Shown here: in pieces, positions 25,391 through 33,014 of the stretch
Layout of the letters: every line of letters starts with the position of its first letter
How positions within the stretch are numbered: the stretch's first letter is position 1
NCBI GenBank assembly: GCA_964577955.1
Contig: CAZOAZ010000008.1
Location: forward strand, 85,621-149,620
Origin: CADEEX01 sp964577955
GTDB lineage: Bacteria > Acidobacteriota > Vicinamibacteria > Vicinamibacterales > CAVVIG01
Reading direction: 5' to 3'
Length of the DNA stretch: 64,000 nt
Translations under genes and position numbers: made by a program
The notes under the pieces: generated by a model
Database searches by the model: none
Seen by the model: only the letters and a program-made list of their open reading frames with translations
Told to the model about the DNA's origin: nothing

Positions 25391-25711
25391 TTGGCAGTGA
25401 TCGCCACACTGCAGCTCCTGGCCGCGTCGCTCGCCTACGCGGTCGGCGGCCTGTTCATGAAAGCCTCGCAGGGCGCGACACGCCCGGGTCCAACCGCAGC
25501 GTTCCTCGTGCTCTTCAGCGGCGGCGCGCTGCTGCAGGCCGCCGGGATGAAGTCCGGCGATCTCAGCGTCACGTACATCTTCGTCCTCGGCGTTGAGGCG
25601 CTCGCCGCCGTCCTGCTCGGCGCCTTCTACTTCCACGAAGCGCTCACGCTTTCACGCCTCGCCGCAGTCCTGCTCATCGTCGTCGGGATCGCGTGGCTCC
25701 GTGTGGCGTGA
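25391..25711 (+). CDS. SMR-like small membrane protein lacking the key glutamate
   Basis: A 106-residue, four-helix membrane protein that resembles small multidrug resistance (EmrE/SugE) proteins: first helix LLAASLAYAVGGLFMKASQG, then a GPTAAFLVLFSGGALLQAAG helix, SVTYIFVLGVEALAAVLLGA and a terminal VLLIVVGIAWL helix. The essential Glu14 of EmrE, eight residues before the conserved Lys, is a Tyr here, so proton-coupled drug export of the EmrE type is unlikely. The TTG at 25391 follows the dehydrogenase stop immediately; a GTG two codons later is also possible. Confidence 0.75.
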   Translation: MAVIATLQLLAASLAYAVGGLFMKASQGATRPGPTAAFLVLFSGGALLQAAGMKSGDLSVTYIFVLGVEALAAVLLGAFYFHEALTLSRLAAVLLIVVGIAWLRVA

Positions 25712-25725
25712 AGAACACCGAAACA

Positions 25726-25953
25726 AACCACAGAGAGATCACAGAGTACACAGAGAAGACACTGGTGGACCGACGCTCGAGGCGCCGCCGCGAAGCGGCG
25801 TTCGGCGAGTTGGCTCACGTGGGATGAACGAGTGCGCAAGAATCAGAAGACTCGTTCATCCCGCGTGAGCCGACTCGCGCGTCGGCCCGGCTCCGCCGGG
25901 CCGCGCCTCGAGCGTGAACTGCCGTCTCCGTGTTCTCTGTGACCTCTGTGGTT
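25726..25953. repeat. Large nested inverted-repeat element
   Basis: Three paired arms are nested: AACCACAGAG with CTCTGTGGTT (25726-25735 and 25944-25953), a perfect 13-base pair around ACGCTCGAGGCGC (25773-25785 and 25903-25915), and 27-base arms matching at 25 positions (25807-25833 and 25850-25876) around a 16-base loop. Between the second and third pairs each side carries its own small hairpin, so the folded form would be cross-shaped. It fills most of the gap before the ATP-grasp gene. Confidence 0.85.
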
Positions 25954-25958
25954 ATAAT
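25953..25958 (+). promoter_or_regulatory. Candidate -10 box upstream of the ATP-grasp gene
   Basis: A perfect TATAAT abuts the end of the nested hairpin, about 47 bases before the GTG start. No good -35 was found; a TTTCGTG repeat occupies the leader. Confidence 0.35.
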
Positions 25959-25963
25959 TTTGG

Positions 25964-25995
25964 TTTCGTGTTTTCGTGTTTTCGTGGCGCATTGA
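25964..25995. repeat. TTTCGTG tandem repeat
   Basis: Three TTTCGTGT-type units ending GTGGCGCATT, the same family as 3311-3342 and the right arm of 9478-9559. It stops immediately before the ribosome binding site of the ATP-grasp gene. Confidence 0.75.
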
Positions 25996-26004
25996 GGAGA
26001 CATC

Positions 26005-27555
26005 GTGGAAGAGGAATTCGGGCCGCTGCCGCTGGGGATGACGGAAGAGGAAGCCAACGCGAAGTTCGACGAACTGCAGGCGAGGCTCGTCCCGCTCTGG
26101 TCGTCGATGAAGACGATGACGCAGGACGAGCAGACGATCGTCGTCGTCCCCTCCATCAACACGGAAGCCAAGAGCAGCGGCGTCCGTCAGGAAGCGCTCG
26201 AGGAGCGGTTCCTCTTCCTCCTGCTCCTGCTCCGCCAGCCGCGGGCGCGCGTCATCTACGTCACCTCGATGGCGATTCACCAGGACGTGATCGACTACTA
26301 CCTCGATCTCCTCCCGGGAGTCTTTTCCGGCCACGCAAAGAAACGGCTGTTCCTGATCTCGCCGCTCGACGGCACGCAGGGCCCGCTCAGCCGCAAGCTG
26401 CTCGAGCGGCCGAAGCTGATGGAGTACATCCGCTCACTGATTCCGGATCCCAACCGCGCGCACATGGTGCCCTACAACACCACGGAGATGGAGCGCGACC
26501 TGGCGATCAAGCTCGGCATCCCGATGTACGGCGCCGACCCGCGCACGTTCTATCTCGGCACCAAGAGCGGCTGCCGAAAGATCTTCGGCGAAGAAGGCGT
26601 GTCCTATCCGCTCGGCATCGAGGATCTCCACTCGCCCGAAGATCTGATCAACGCGATCATGGAGATGCGCAAGCGGAAGCCGTCGATCAAGAAAGTGGTC
26701 GCGAAGCTGAATGAAGGCGTCTCTGGCCTCGGCAACGCCAACATCGATCTGGCGCACGTGCCTGCGTCGGGCAGTCCGGACGAGAAGGCCGCGGTCAAGA
26801 AGGCGGTCGAGGCGATGGCGTTCGAGTCGCCGAAGATGACCTGGAAGCGCTACTCCGAACGCCTTACCGAGAGCGGCGGCATCGTCGAAGAGCTGATCAG
26901 CGGCCGCGATTTCCGTAGCCCGAGCGCCCAACTCCGCATCACACCGCTCGGCGAGGTTGAAGCGCTCTCTACGCATGACCAGATGCTCGGCGGTCCGAGC
27001 GGCCAGGCCTATCTCGGATGCAAGTTCCCGGCGAGCGTCGACTACGGCCCGAAGATCATGGCCGAGTCGATGAAGGTCGGGAATCGCCTGAAGAAGGAAG
27101 GCGTCATCGGCCGCTTCGCGCTCGATTTCGTCACGGTGCTGAACGACAAGGACGAGTGGGAGGTCTACGCGATCGAGATCAACCTCCGCAAAGGCGGCAC
27201 GACGCACCCATTCTTGACGCTGCAGTTCCTGACGGACGGTGCCTATGACGCGGAGGCCGGCGTGTTCCGCACGCCGCGCGGCGAGGTCAAGGCGTTCATC
27301 GCCAGCGACCACGTCCACTCGCCGAACTACCGCTCCTTCACACACAACGATCTCTTCGACATCGTCGCGCGTCATGGCCTGCACTTCGATCAGTCGCGGC
27401 AGAAGGGCGTCGTGTTCCACATGGTCAACGGTGTGGGCGAACAGGGAGCACTGGGGCTGACTGCGGTCGGCAATTCGCGCGAAGAGGCCGAAGAGCTCTA
27501 CAAGCGGACTGTTGCGGTCCTCGACGAGGAAGCCGCGAAGGCACGTGCCTTGTAG
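26005..27555 (+). CDS. ATP-grasp ligase related to peptide ligase PGM1
   Basis: A 516-residue cytosolic protein. The N-terminal half has the pre-ATP-grasp features of the pheganomycin ligase family (VIYVTSMAIHQDVIDYYLDL, MVPYNTTEMERDLA and GTKSGCRKIF); the centre has ATP-grasp residues in VVAKLNEGVSGLGNANI and VYAIEINLRKGGTTHPFL; the C-terminal part, GVVFHMVNGVGEQGALGLTA then NSREEAEELY, matches the PGM1 C-terminal domain. PGM1 links a nonproteinogenic starter to a peptide, so a peptide or amide bond-forming role is suggested. No precursor peptide or transporter gene is adjacent. The start is GTG with GAGGAGA a few bases upstream. Confidence 0.82.
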   Translation: MEEEFGPLPLGMTEEEANAKFDELQARLVPLWSSMKTMTQDEQTIVVVPSINTEAKSSGVRQEALEERFLFLLLLLRQPRARVIYVTSMAIHQDVIDYYLDLLPGVFSGHAKKRLFLISPLDGTQGPLSRKLLERPKLMEYIRSLIPDPNRAHMVPYNTTEMERDLAIKLGIPMYGADPRTFYLGTKSGCRKIFGEEGVSYPLGIEDLHSPEDLINAIMEMRKRKPSIKKVVAKLNEGVSGLGNANIDLAHVPASGSPDEKAAVKKAVEAMAFESPKMTWKRYSERLTESGGIVEELISGRDFRSPSAQLRITPLGEVEALSTHDQMLGGPSGQAYLGCKFPASVDYGPKIMAESMKVGNRLKKEGVIGRFALDFVTVLNDKDEWEVYAIEINLRKGGTTHPFLTLQFLTDGAYDAEAGVFRTPRGEVKAFIASDHVHSPNYRSFTHNDLFDIVARHGLHFDQSRQKGVVFHMVNGVGEQGALGLTAVGNSREEAEELYKRTVAVLDEEAAKARAL

Positions 27556-27570
27556 TCGGACAGCGGTGGC

Positions 27571-27656
27571 GTCCGGCTTTAGCCGGATTGCGAGTGATCT
27601 CGGTAGGGACAGGCTTCCACCTCCGCCAAGGCTACGGCGGACAAGTCAGCCTGTCC
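27571..27656. repeat. CCGGC and GGACAGGC palindromes
   Basis: A TCCGGCTTTAGCCGGA palindrome (27571-27592 region) and a diverged GGTAGGGACAGGC ... GCCTGTCC pair ending at 27656. The second reaches to within five bases of the next start codon, which has no visible Shine-Dalgarno sequence. Confidence 0.75.
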
Positions 27657-27661
27657 GTCTT

Positions 27662-28492
27662 ATGAATCGCCGCCATTTCATCCTGACTGGCGCGGCCGTC
27701 CTGGCTCGTCCGGCCCTCGCATCTGCGGCCGAACTCAAGGCCGGGACCATTTCGGCGTTCAATCGGTATCAGGCGGCCGCCGAGGCGTCGATCACCGCTG
27801 ACTTCGCGGCTGACCGCTTTCTGCGCGGCATTCGCGGCAACGAAGCGCACCAGCGCGAGAGCCTGGCTCAGCTCCGTCGCGGCCAGGTCGTCGTCGAGAA
27901 GCTCACGGTCCTGGACGCCTCACGCAAGCGCATCGACATTCCCGACGGACTGCTCCACCACTGGGTCGCGACGGCGTTCAACCCCGGCATCCGTCTCGAC
28001 CAGGCGGTCGCGATGATGCAGGACTACGACGACCACTCGGAGCTATTCCGCCCCAACGTCGTCCGCTCGAAGACGCTGGAGCACGCCGGCGATCACTTCA
28101 AGATCTTCCTTCGCTTTTTTTTCAAGAAGGTGATCTCGGTCACCGTCAACACCGAATCCACGGCGGACTTCACCCGTCACGCCCCGGACCGCGTGAGCAG
28201 CGCCATCCGCAGCACGAAGATCAACGAAGTCGAGAATCCGGACGGCCCGAACGAACGCGAGCTGCCGGTCGGTCAGGATGGTGGATTCCTGTGGCGGCTG
28301 AACACCTACTGGCGGTTCCTGGAGCGAGACGGTGGGACCTACGTTGAGTGTGAGTCGCTGACGCTCACACGCGGCATTCCGATGGGGCTCGGCTGGATCA
28401 TCGGTCCGTTCATCACCAGCATCCCGCGAGAGACGCTGACCATGACGCTGGAAGCAACCCGGCGGGGACTGCAAAAACCGACGTCACGCTGA
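27662..28492 (+). CDS. Tat-exported START-like hypothetical protein
   Basis: A 276-residue protein with a Tat-type signal (NRRHFILTGAAVLA, cleavage near ALASA). The mature part looks like a START/SRPBCC-fold protein: paired YRFL-like strands, an NTYWRFLERDGGTYVECESL pattern and a closing helix of the kind that lines a hydrophobic pocket. Lipid or cofactor binding is plausible; no catalytic motif is seen. The ATG at 27662 immediately follows the palindromic repeat, which replaces a ribosome binding site. The stop is followed by a GCGGAGAGCGCCGAG-type repeat. Confidence 0.72.
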   Translation: MNRRHFILTGAAVLARPALASAAELKAGTISAFNRYQAAAEASITADFAADRFLRGIRGNEAHQRESLAQLRRGQVVVEKLTVLDASRKRIDIPDGLLHHWVATAFNPGIRLDQAVAMMQDYDDHSELFRPNVVRSKTLEHAGDHFKIFLRFFFKKVISVTVNTESTADFTRHAPDRVSSAIRSTKINEVENPDGPNERELPVGQDGGFLWRLNTYWRFLERDGGTYVECESLTLTRGIPMGLGWIIGPFITSIPRETLTMTLEATRRGLQKPTSR

Positions 28493-28510
28493 ACGCCTGC
28501 GGGGCTATCT

Positions 28511-28550
28511 CAACGCTGAACGCGGAGAGCGCCGAGGGCGCCGAGATCAT
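28511..28550. repeat. GCGGAGAGCGCCGAG repeat
   Basis: Degenerate units of GAACGCGGAGAGCGCCGAG type between convergent genes. A complementary stretch occurs at 28985-29020 and a relative near 95-120. Confidence 0.6.
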
Positions 28551-28551
28551 C

Positions 28552-28977
28552 TCAGGGGGTAATGTCGTACTTGATGGAGACATCGTTCCACTGCCCCCAA
28601 CTGACAATGCCGCCGACGAGATTTCTACACTGCTCACAGACAATCAAAAGACGTGTGTCGCTGATCCACTTGATGCTGATATCAGCCCCGTAGTCGGTCC
28701 CACCAAACACGTAGTCCCCAAACGGGCTCCCACGCGATCGCAGCCGGACACCACGCGAACCCGCATCCGTCGCCATTGCAAACGTGTCCACCACAACTTC
28801 GGCCACGACGCTGCGCGAAGGATTCTCTGCGGCCATGGCAATCACGCCTCGACCGAATCCCCAGAGATACATCACGCCGACCACCACCACCACTCCTACA
28901 GTGGCCGCGGCCGCAACCGGTAGGCGTGCGCGCGCGATCTGGGAATACGACACGTTAGCCTGAGCGTCGGAGTTCAA
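28552..28977 (-). CDS. Membrane-anchored hypothetical protein
   Basis: A 141-residue protein with one transmembrane helix (about 19-40, VAAAATVGVVVVVGVMYLWG) and a soluble C-terminal part, probably outside the membrane. The second half includes ADISIKWISDTRLLIVCEQC and RNLVGGIVSWGQWND. The two cysteines in ICEQC-like spacing (VCEQC) could be redox or metal ligands but this is weak. I do not recognise the family. Confidence 0.65.
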   Translation of the reverse strand: MNSDAQANVSYSQIARARLPVAAAATVGVVVVVGVMYLWGFGRGVIAMAAENPSRSVVAEVVVDTFAMATDAGSRGVRLRSRGSPFGDYVFGGTDYGADISIKWISDTRLLIVCEQCRNLVGGIVSWGQWNDVSIKYDITP

Positions 28978-29037
28978 AAGCCATCTCTCGACTCGGCGCT
29001 CTCCGCGCCCTCTGCGTACAGCGTGACATCGTGAATG

Positions 29038-30099
29038 CTACTTGCTGCCGCGGGCCTGCTGGGCGGTCGCGAGCTTTTCGAGGATCGGTTCGGTCTGCTC
29101 GACTGAAATACAGGCGTCGGTGATGCTCTGGCCGTAGGTGGCCGACTGGCCGGGCACGTAGTCCTGGCGCCCTTCGACGAGATGGCTCTCGAGCATGACG
29201 CCGAAGATTCGCCACGAGCCGCTCGCCACCTGTTCGGCGACCGACTGCGCGACATCCACCTGCTTGCGGTGATCCTTGAGGCTGTTGCCGTGCGAGCAGT
29301 CGACCATGACGGTGCCGGGCAGCTGCTTGGCTTCGAGCTTGGCGCAGACCTTGGCGACATGCTCGGCGTCGTAGTTCGGCCCAGTGCGGCTGCCGCCGCG
29401 CAGGATCACGTGGCAGGTGTCGTTGCCGGCGGTCTGGAAGATCGCCGACGCCCCTTGCTTGGTGACCGACGGGAACCAGTGCGGAGAGCGCGCGGCCAAC
29501 AACGCGTCGATCGCGACCTGCACGTTACCGTCGGTTCCGTTCTTGAACCCGACCGGCATCGACAGACCGGACGCCAGCTCGCGGTGGACCTGGCTCTCGG
29601 TCGTGCGCGCGCCGATCGCGACCCAGGCGGTGAGGTCGGAAATGTGCTGCGGGACCTGCGTGTCGAGATACTCGGAGCCAGTCGGCAAGCCGAGTTCGTT
29701 CACCTCGAGAAGCAGCTTGCGGGCGAGACGAAGCCCCTTGTTGATGTGGAAGCTCTCGTCAAGATCGGGATCGTTGATGAGCCCTTTCCACCCTACCGAA
29801 GTCCGCGGCTTCTCAAAATAGGTCCGCATCACGACGATCAACGCGTCGCGGTAGCGAACCGCCAGCTTCTGCAGCCGTTCCGCGTAGTCCATCGCGGCCT
29901 TGACGTCGTGAATCGAGCACGGCCCGGCGACAACGACCAGGCGCGGGTCGGTCCCCTTCAGCGAATTGCCAATCGCCTGACGGGCGTCCGCCACGATGTT
30001 CGAGGCGCACTCGCTGATTGGAATCTCCTCGGCCAGGACCGCCGGGGCGATGAGCGAGCGGACGTTGGTGATGCGAAGGTCGTCGGTTCTGCGGATCAT
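29038..30099 (-). CDS. aroF: DAHP synthase (class I)
   Basis: 3-deoxy-7-phosphoheptulonate synthase, the first enzyme of the shikimate pathway, condensing phosphoenolpyruvate with erythrose 4-phosphate. At 353 residues it is the length of the AroF/G/H class. Motifs include VVAGPCSIHD (about 56-65), MRTYFEKPRTSVGWKGLIND, the IGARTTESQVHRELASG segment, GFKNGTDG, HVILRGG and VDCSHGNS. Which feedback-sensitive isoform it is cannot be read. Just upstream of the start, CCCTAC and GTAGGG (30104-30109 and 30118-30123) form a dyad that could be an operator. Confidence 0.95.
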   Translation of the reverse strand: MIRRTDDLRITNVRSLIAPAVLAEEIPISECASNIVADARQAIGNSLKGTDPRLVVVAGPCSIHDVKAAMDYAERLQKLAVRYRDALIVVMRTYFEKPRTSVGWKGLINDPDLDESFHINKGLRLARKLLLEVNELGLPTGSEYLDTQVPQHISDLTAWVAIGARTTESQVHRELASGLSMPVGFKNGTDGNVQVAIDALLAARSPHWFPSVTKQGASAIFQTAGNDTCHVILRGGSRTGPNYDAEHVAKVCAKLEAKQLPGTVMVDCSHGNSLKDHRKQVDVAQSVAEQVASGSWRIFGVMLESHLVEGRQDYVPGQSATYGQSITDACISVEQTEPILEKLATAQQARGSK

Positions 30100-30150
30100 C
30101 TATCCCTACAGGATACCGTAGGGCCGAGGCGGATGGCTACGCTGCAATCC

Positions 30151-30175
30151 GGCTAAAGCCGGACGCCACCGGAGT
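30151..30175. repeat. CCGGC palindrome
   Basis: TCCGGCTAAAGCCGGA followed by CGCCACC, the same family as 27571 and 35945. Two looser GACGCCA-type units follow before the MmgE/PrpD stop at 30220. Confidence 0.8.
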
Positions 30176-30219
30176 GACGGACGCCAGCGGTGTGCCCGAC
30201 GCCACCGGCATGGGCGCGG

Positions 30220-31749
30220 CTACGCCATTGATTGAATCAATTCGCCGAGCGATGACTGTGTATCGACGGACTCGATCAGCTGCAGCGCGCGGGCGATGCG
30301 AGCCGGGGTCAGCACCAGCTGTGCGCAGTCTTCGAACTTGGCGTGCAGTTCCTCGCGCGTGAACGGACGATCGGGGCCGCCACGATACTTGTCGTCCGAC
30401 GGCTGGACCAGCTTGCGCCCGTCAACCAGATCGACTTCGACGATGCTGCGGATTTTGTCGAAGCCTTGCGCCTCGATCTGCGCATCGAAGACGTTCGTCA
30501 CCTTCGGCATCATCGCCTGGACCGCCGCGCTCGACACGAATTCGTCCGTGAACTCGCGCACGCCGGCGCGCCGCCGCAGCAGGACGCTGCTCAGGAGAAA
30601 CGGAACGCAGAACTTGGCTTCGAGCTCGGTCTTGGCCGTCGTGTAGCGCAGCGGGTTGAGGATGTTGGATCCGGCGCGCAAGCGGATCGCCTTGACCTGC
30701 TCCGGCTTGAGGTCGTGTTTCGACACCAGCGCCAGCATCGCGTCCATGCTCGGATGCGAGAGCACGCCGCACGGGTACGGTTTCACCGAAATCCCCGGCT
30801 TGACGATCGTGTACGGATTGCCAAGCACCGGAATCAGCCGGTCGATGTCGGCGCCGCCGCCGAGCACCTGAAAGAATCCCCACTCGCCGTCGAGCCCGTC
30901 GGCCCCACCGGTGAATCCCTTGGCCGCAATCTCCGCCGCGAAGACACCGGCTTCTGACGCCCGGGCGACATGCAGCGGCTTGGTCATCGATCCGAAGTTC
31001 ACGCGGATGCCGCTCGACAGGCTGGCCGCGATGGAGAGCATGTGCGCGTTCTGCGCTTCGGTCAGCTTCCGCAGCTTGGCCGCCGCCGCCGCCGCGCCGA
31101 ACGTCCCGATGGTGCCGGACGAGTGGAAGCCCTTGTTGTAGTGATCCGGATCGATCGCTTCCGCAATCTTGCACTCGACTTCGACACCAACCAGGAACGC
31201 CTCGAGAAACGCCTGACCGCTCGCCCCGTCGCGCTCGGCCACGGCGAGCGCCGCCGACATCGCCGGCACGGTCGGATGCGTCAGCAGCCCGTACGTCCGA
31301 TCCGCCGTCGTCGAGAGCTGCGTGTCGTCGAAGTCCATCGCGTGGCCGCTGGCGCCGTTGGCGAGCGCGGCATAGGACGCCGACGACTTGAGTCCGCCTG
31401 TCCCAAGCAGCGTGGCTTCCTTCCGATCTGTCGCTACCTTCACATACTCGCGGACGATGTGGCTGCCTTCGACCGTGGACCCGGCCAGCGTGACGCCGAA
31501 GCCGTCGATGAGACAGCGCTTGCCCTGAGCAATCACCTCAGGCGGCATGCGCCGGATGTCCGCGTTCGCAATGAATCGCGCCAGGGCCGCCGTCGTCCCC
31601 TTGATGGCCGCCTTTTCCATCTTCTTCGGCTTGGGCGGTACGACCGGAGCCTGGGCGTCAACGATCCGCGCGCCGACGGCCGATGCGGCGACCACACCTG
31701 CTGTACCGTGGGCGACTGAGCGGACAAACTGTTTGCGGGTGATTTTCAT
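30220..31749 (-). CDS. Tat-signal MmgE/PrpD family protein
   Basis: A 509-residue protein of the MmgE/PrpD family, whose best-known members dehydrate 2-methylcitrate or related hydroxy acids, or decarboxylate cis-aconitate. Family stretches: CLIDGFGVTLAGS, NGASGHAMDFDDTQLST, HPTVPAMSAALAVAE, SSGTIGTFGAAAAAAKL and PYPCGVLSHPSMDAML. The N-terminus ITRKQFVRSVAHGTAGVVAA resembles a Tat signal, which is unexpected for a family of cytosolic enzymes. It lies upstream of no metabolic partner; the neighbours are a propeller and an aminotransferase in the same orientation. Confidence 0.87.
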   Translation of the reverse strand: MKITRKQFVRSVAHGTAGVVAASAVGARIVDAQAPVVPPKPKKMEKAAIKGTTAALARFIANADIRRMPPEVIAQGKRCLIDGFGVTLAGSTVEGSHIVREYVKVATDRKEATLLGTGGLKSSASYAALANGASGHAMDFDDTQLSTTADRTYGLLTHPTVPAMSAALAVAERDGASGQAFLEAFLVGVEVECKIAEAIDPDHYNKGFHSSGTIGTFGAAAAAAKLRKLTEAQNAHMLSIAASLSSGIRVNFGSMTKPLHVARASEAGVFAAEIAAKGFTGGADGLDGEWGFFQVLGGGADIDRLIPVLGNPYTIVKPGISVKPYPCGVLSHPSMDAMLALVSKHDLKPEQVKAIRLRAGSNILNPLRYTTAKTELEAKFCVPFLLSSVLLRRRAGVREFTDEFVSSAAVQAMMPKVTNVFDAQIEAQGFDKIRSIVEVDLVDGRKLVQPSDDKYRGGPDRPFTREELHAKFEDCAQLVLTPARIARALQLIESVDTQSSLGELIQSMA

Positions 31750-31764
31750 GGTTGTCTCTCGGGC

Positions 31765-31869
31765 TCAGACACCCGGCGATCGTTCCGGTGTCCGACCCCG
31801 GCTACGGTAGGGACAGGCTTTAGCCTGTCCGTCCACGCGACGCGGACAGCCTAAAGGCTGTCCCTACCG
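31765..31869. repeat. GGTGTC-type pair and large GGACAGGC stem-loop
   Basis: GTCAGACACC-like units near 31770-31800, then two 27-base arms (31805-31831 and 31843-31869) that match at 25 of 27 positions in reverse complement, each with the internal ACAGGCTTTAGCCTGT-like palindrome. The folded element would be a cruciform with side loops. Confidence 0.85.
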
Positions 31870-31878
31870 AGGTGCAAT

Positions 31879-33006
31879 CTAGCGAAACACTCCCGTGTGA
31901 CCGAGCGAGTATCGCCCGGGCTGCGGGTAGACGCAGAGGCCATGCGGACCCTTGCCGACCGGGATTTTCGCGAGAAGTTTCCCGTCGCGCGTGTCGATGG
32001 CGTAGACCTCGGCGTTGTAGCGGCCCGACAGCCAGAGCGTGTTGCCATCCGCCGACACGCCGCCCATGTCCGGGCTGCCGCCGCCGGGAATCTTCCACGT
32101 CGTCGCGATCTTGCGGGTCGCGAAGTCGAGCAGCGACACGGTCCCTTCACCGCGATTCGACACATACATGTGTTTCGAATCGCGGCTGACGTACAGGCCG
32201 TGCGTGCCCTTCCCCACCGGCAGGAAGCCGATCTTCGTGAAGGTCTCGCCGTCGATCATGTGGAGGCCGTTCGCCATCATGTCGGCGACGTAGAACACCT
32301 TGCCGTCCGGCGACAACTTCACGTCCTGCGGCATGTTGCCGTTGCCGACGCTCAGCCGACCAACAACCGCCTGCGTCGCCACGTCGACCTTGATCATCGC
32401 GCCGCCGAACTCGCAGCTGGCGATGAAGTAGGTGCCGTCCGCCGAGAAGTCGAGGTGATCGACGCCGTTGCAGTTCGGCACCGACAGCGTGTTCTTGAGA
32501 TCCATGGTCCACGGATCGCGGAACATGATCTTCCGCAGCTGCTCGGCGATGACCATCGAGTACTTCCCATCCGGCGTGAAGTACATGTTGTAGGGATCGT
32601 CGGCCTTGAGCGTCTTCCCCAGCTTTCCGGTCGCCGGATCGAGCTCGGTCACCGTGTCGCTCTTGTCGTTCAGCACCCACAACATCTTCATGTCGTAGGA
32701 CGGGACGACGTGCTGCGGCTGACGGCCGACGGTGAGCGTCTCGACCACCTTGAAGGTCGCCGGATCGATGACGCTGACCGTGTGGCTCTCGGTATTGGGC
32801 ACGTACACACGCGGCAGAAAGTTCTTGACGACCGGACTGAGCGCGTTCGGCCGATCCGCGGCGTAGATGTCGTTCGGATCCAGGATCGGCATCATCCCCG
32901 CGAGCGGCGGGCGCGTCTGAGCCTGGACGACGATGAGCGTGGCGGCGGCGACGAGCGCGAGCGACAGCGCTCCGCCGGCGAGACGATGACGAATCCGGGT
33001 CCCCAT
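31879..33006 (-). CDS. Exported YVTN-type beta-propeller protein
   Basis: A 375-residue protein with a signal peptide (about 1-29, ending VVQAQT) and seven or so propeller blades. Repeats carry the YVTN pattern: VYVPNTESHTVSVIDPATF, LWVLNDKSDTVTELDPATG, YVADMMANGLHMIDG, MYVSNRGEGTVSLLDFAT and LWLSGRYNAEVYAIDT. Such proteins act as periplasmic or surface scaffolds, sometimes with redox partners. No enzymatic residues are apparent. The start at 33006 is just before the aminotransferase stop at 33015, so the two may be co-transcribed. Confidence 0.85.
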   Translation of the reverse strand: MGTRIRHRLAGGALSLALVAAATLIVVQAQTRPPLAGMMPILDPNDIYAADRPNALSPVVKNFLPRVYVPNTESHTVSVIDPATFKVVETLTVGRQPQHVVPSYDMKMLWVLNDKSDTVTELDPATGKLGKTLKADDPYNMYFTPDGKYSMVIAEQLRKIMFRDPWTMDLKNTLSVPNCNGVDHLDFSADGTYFIASCEFGGAMIKVDVATQAVVGRLSVGNGNMPQDVKLSPDGKVFYVADMMANGLHMIDGETFTKIGFLPVGKGTHGLYVSRDSKHMYVSNRGEGTVSLLDFATRKIATTWKIPGGGSPDMGGVSADGNTLWLSGRYNAEVYAIDTRDGKLLAKIPVGKGPHGLCVYPQPGRYSLGHTGVFR

Positions 33007-33014
33007 TGACTCCC

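Noticed and set aside
23882..25636. Long minus-strand frame opposite the PQQ dehydrogenase
   Set aside because: Shadow of a well-supported gene; no family resemblance.
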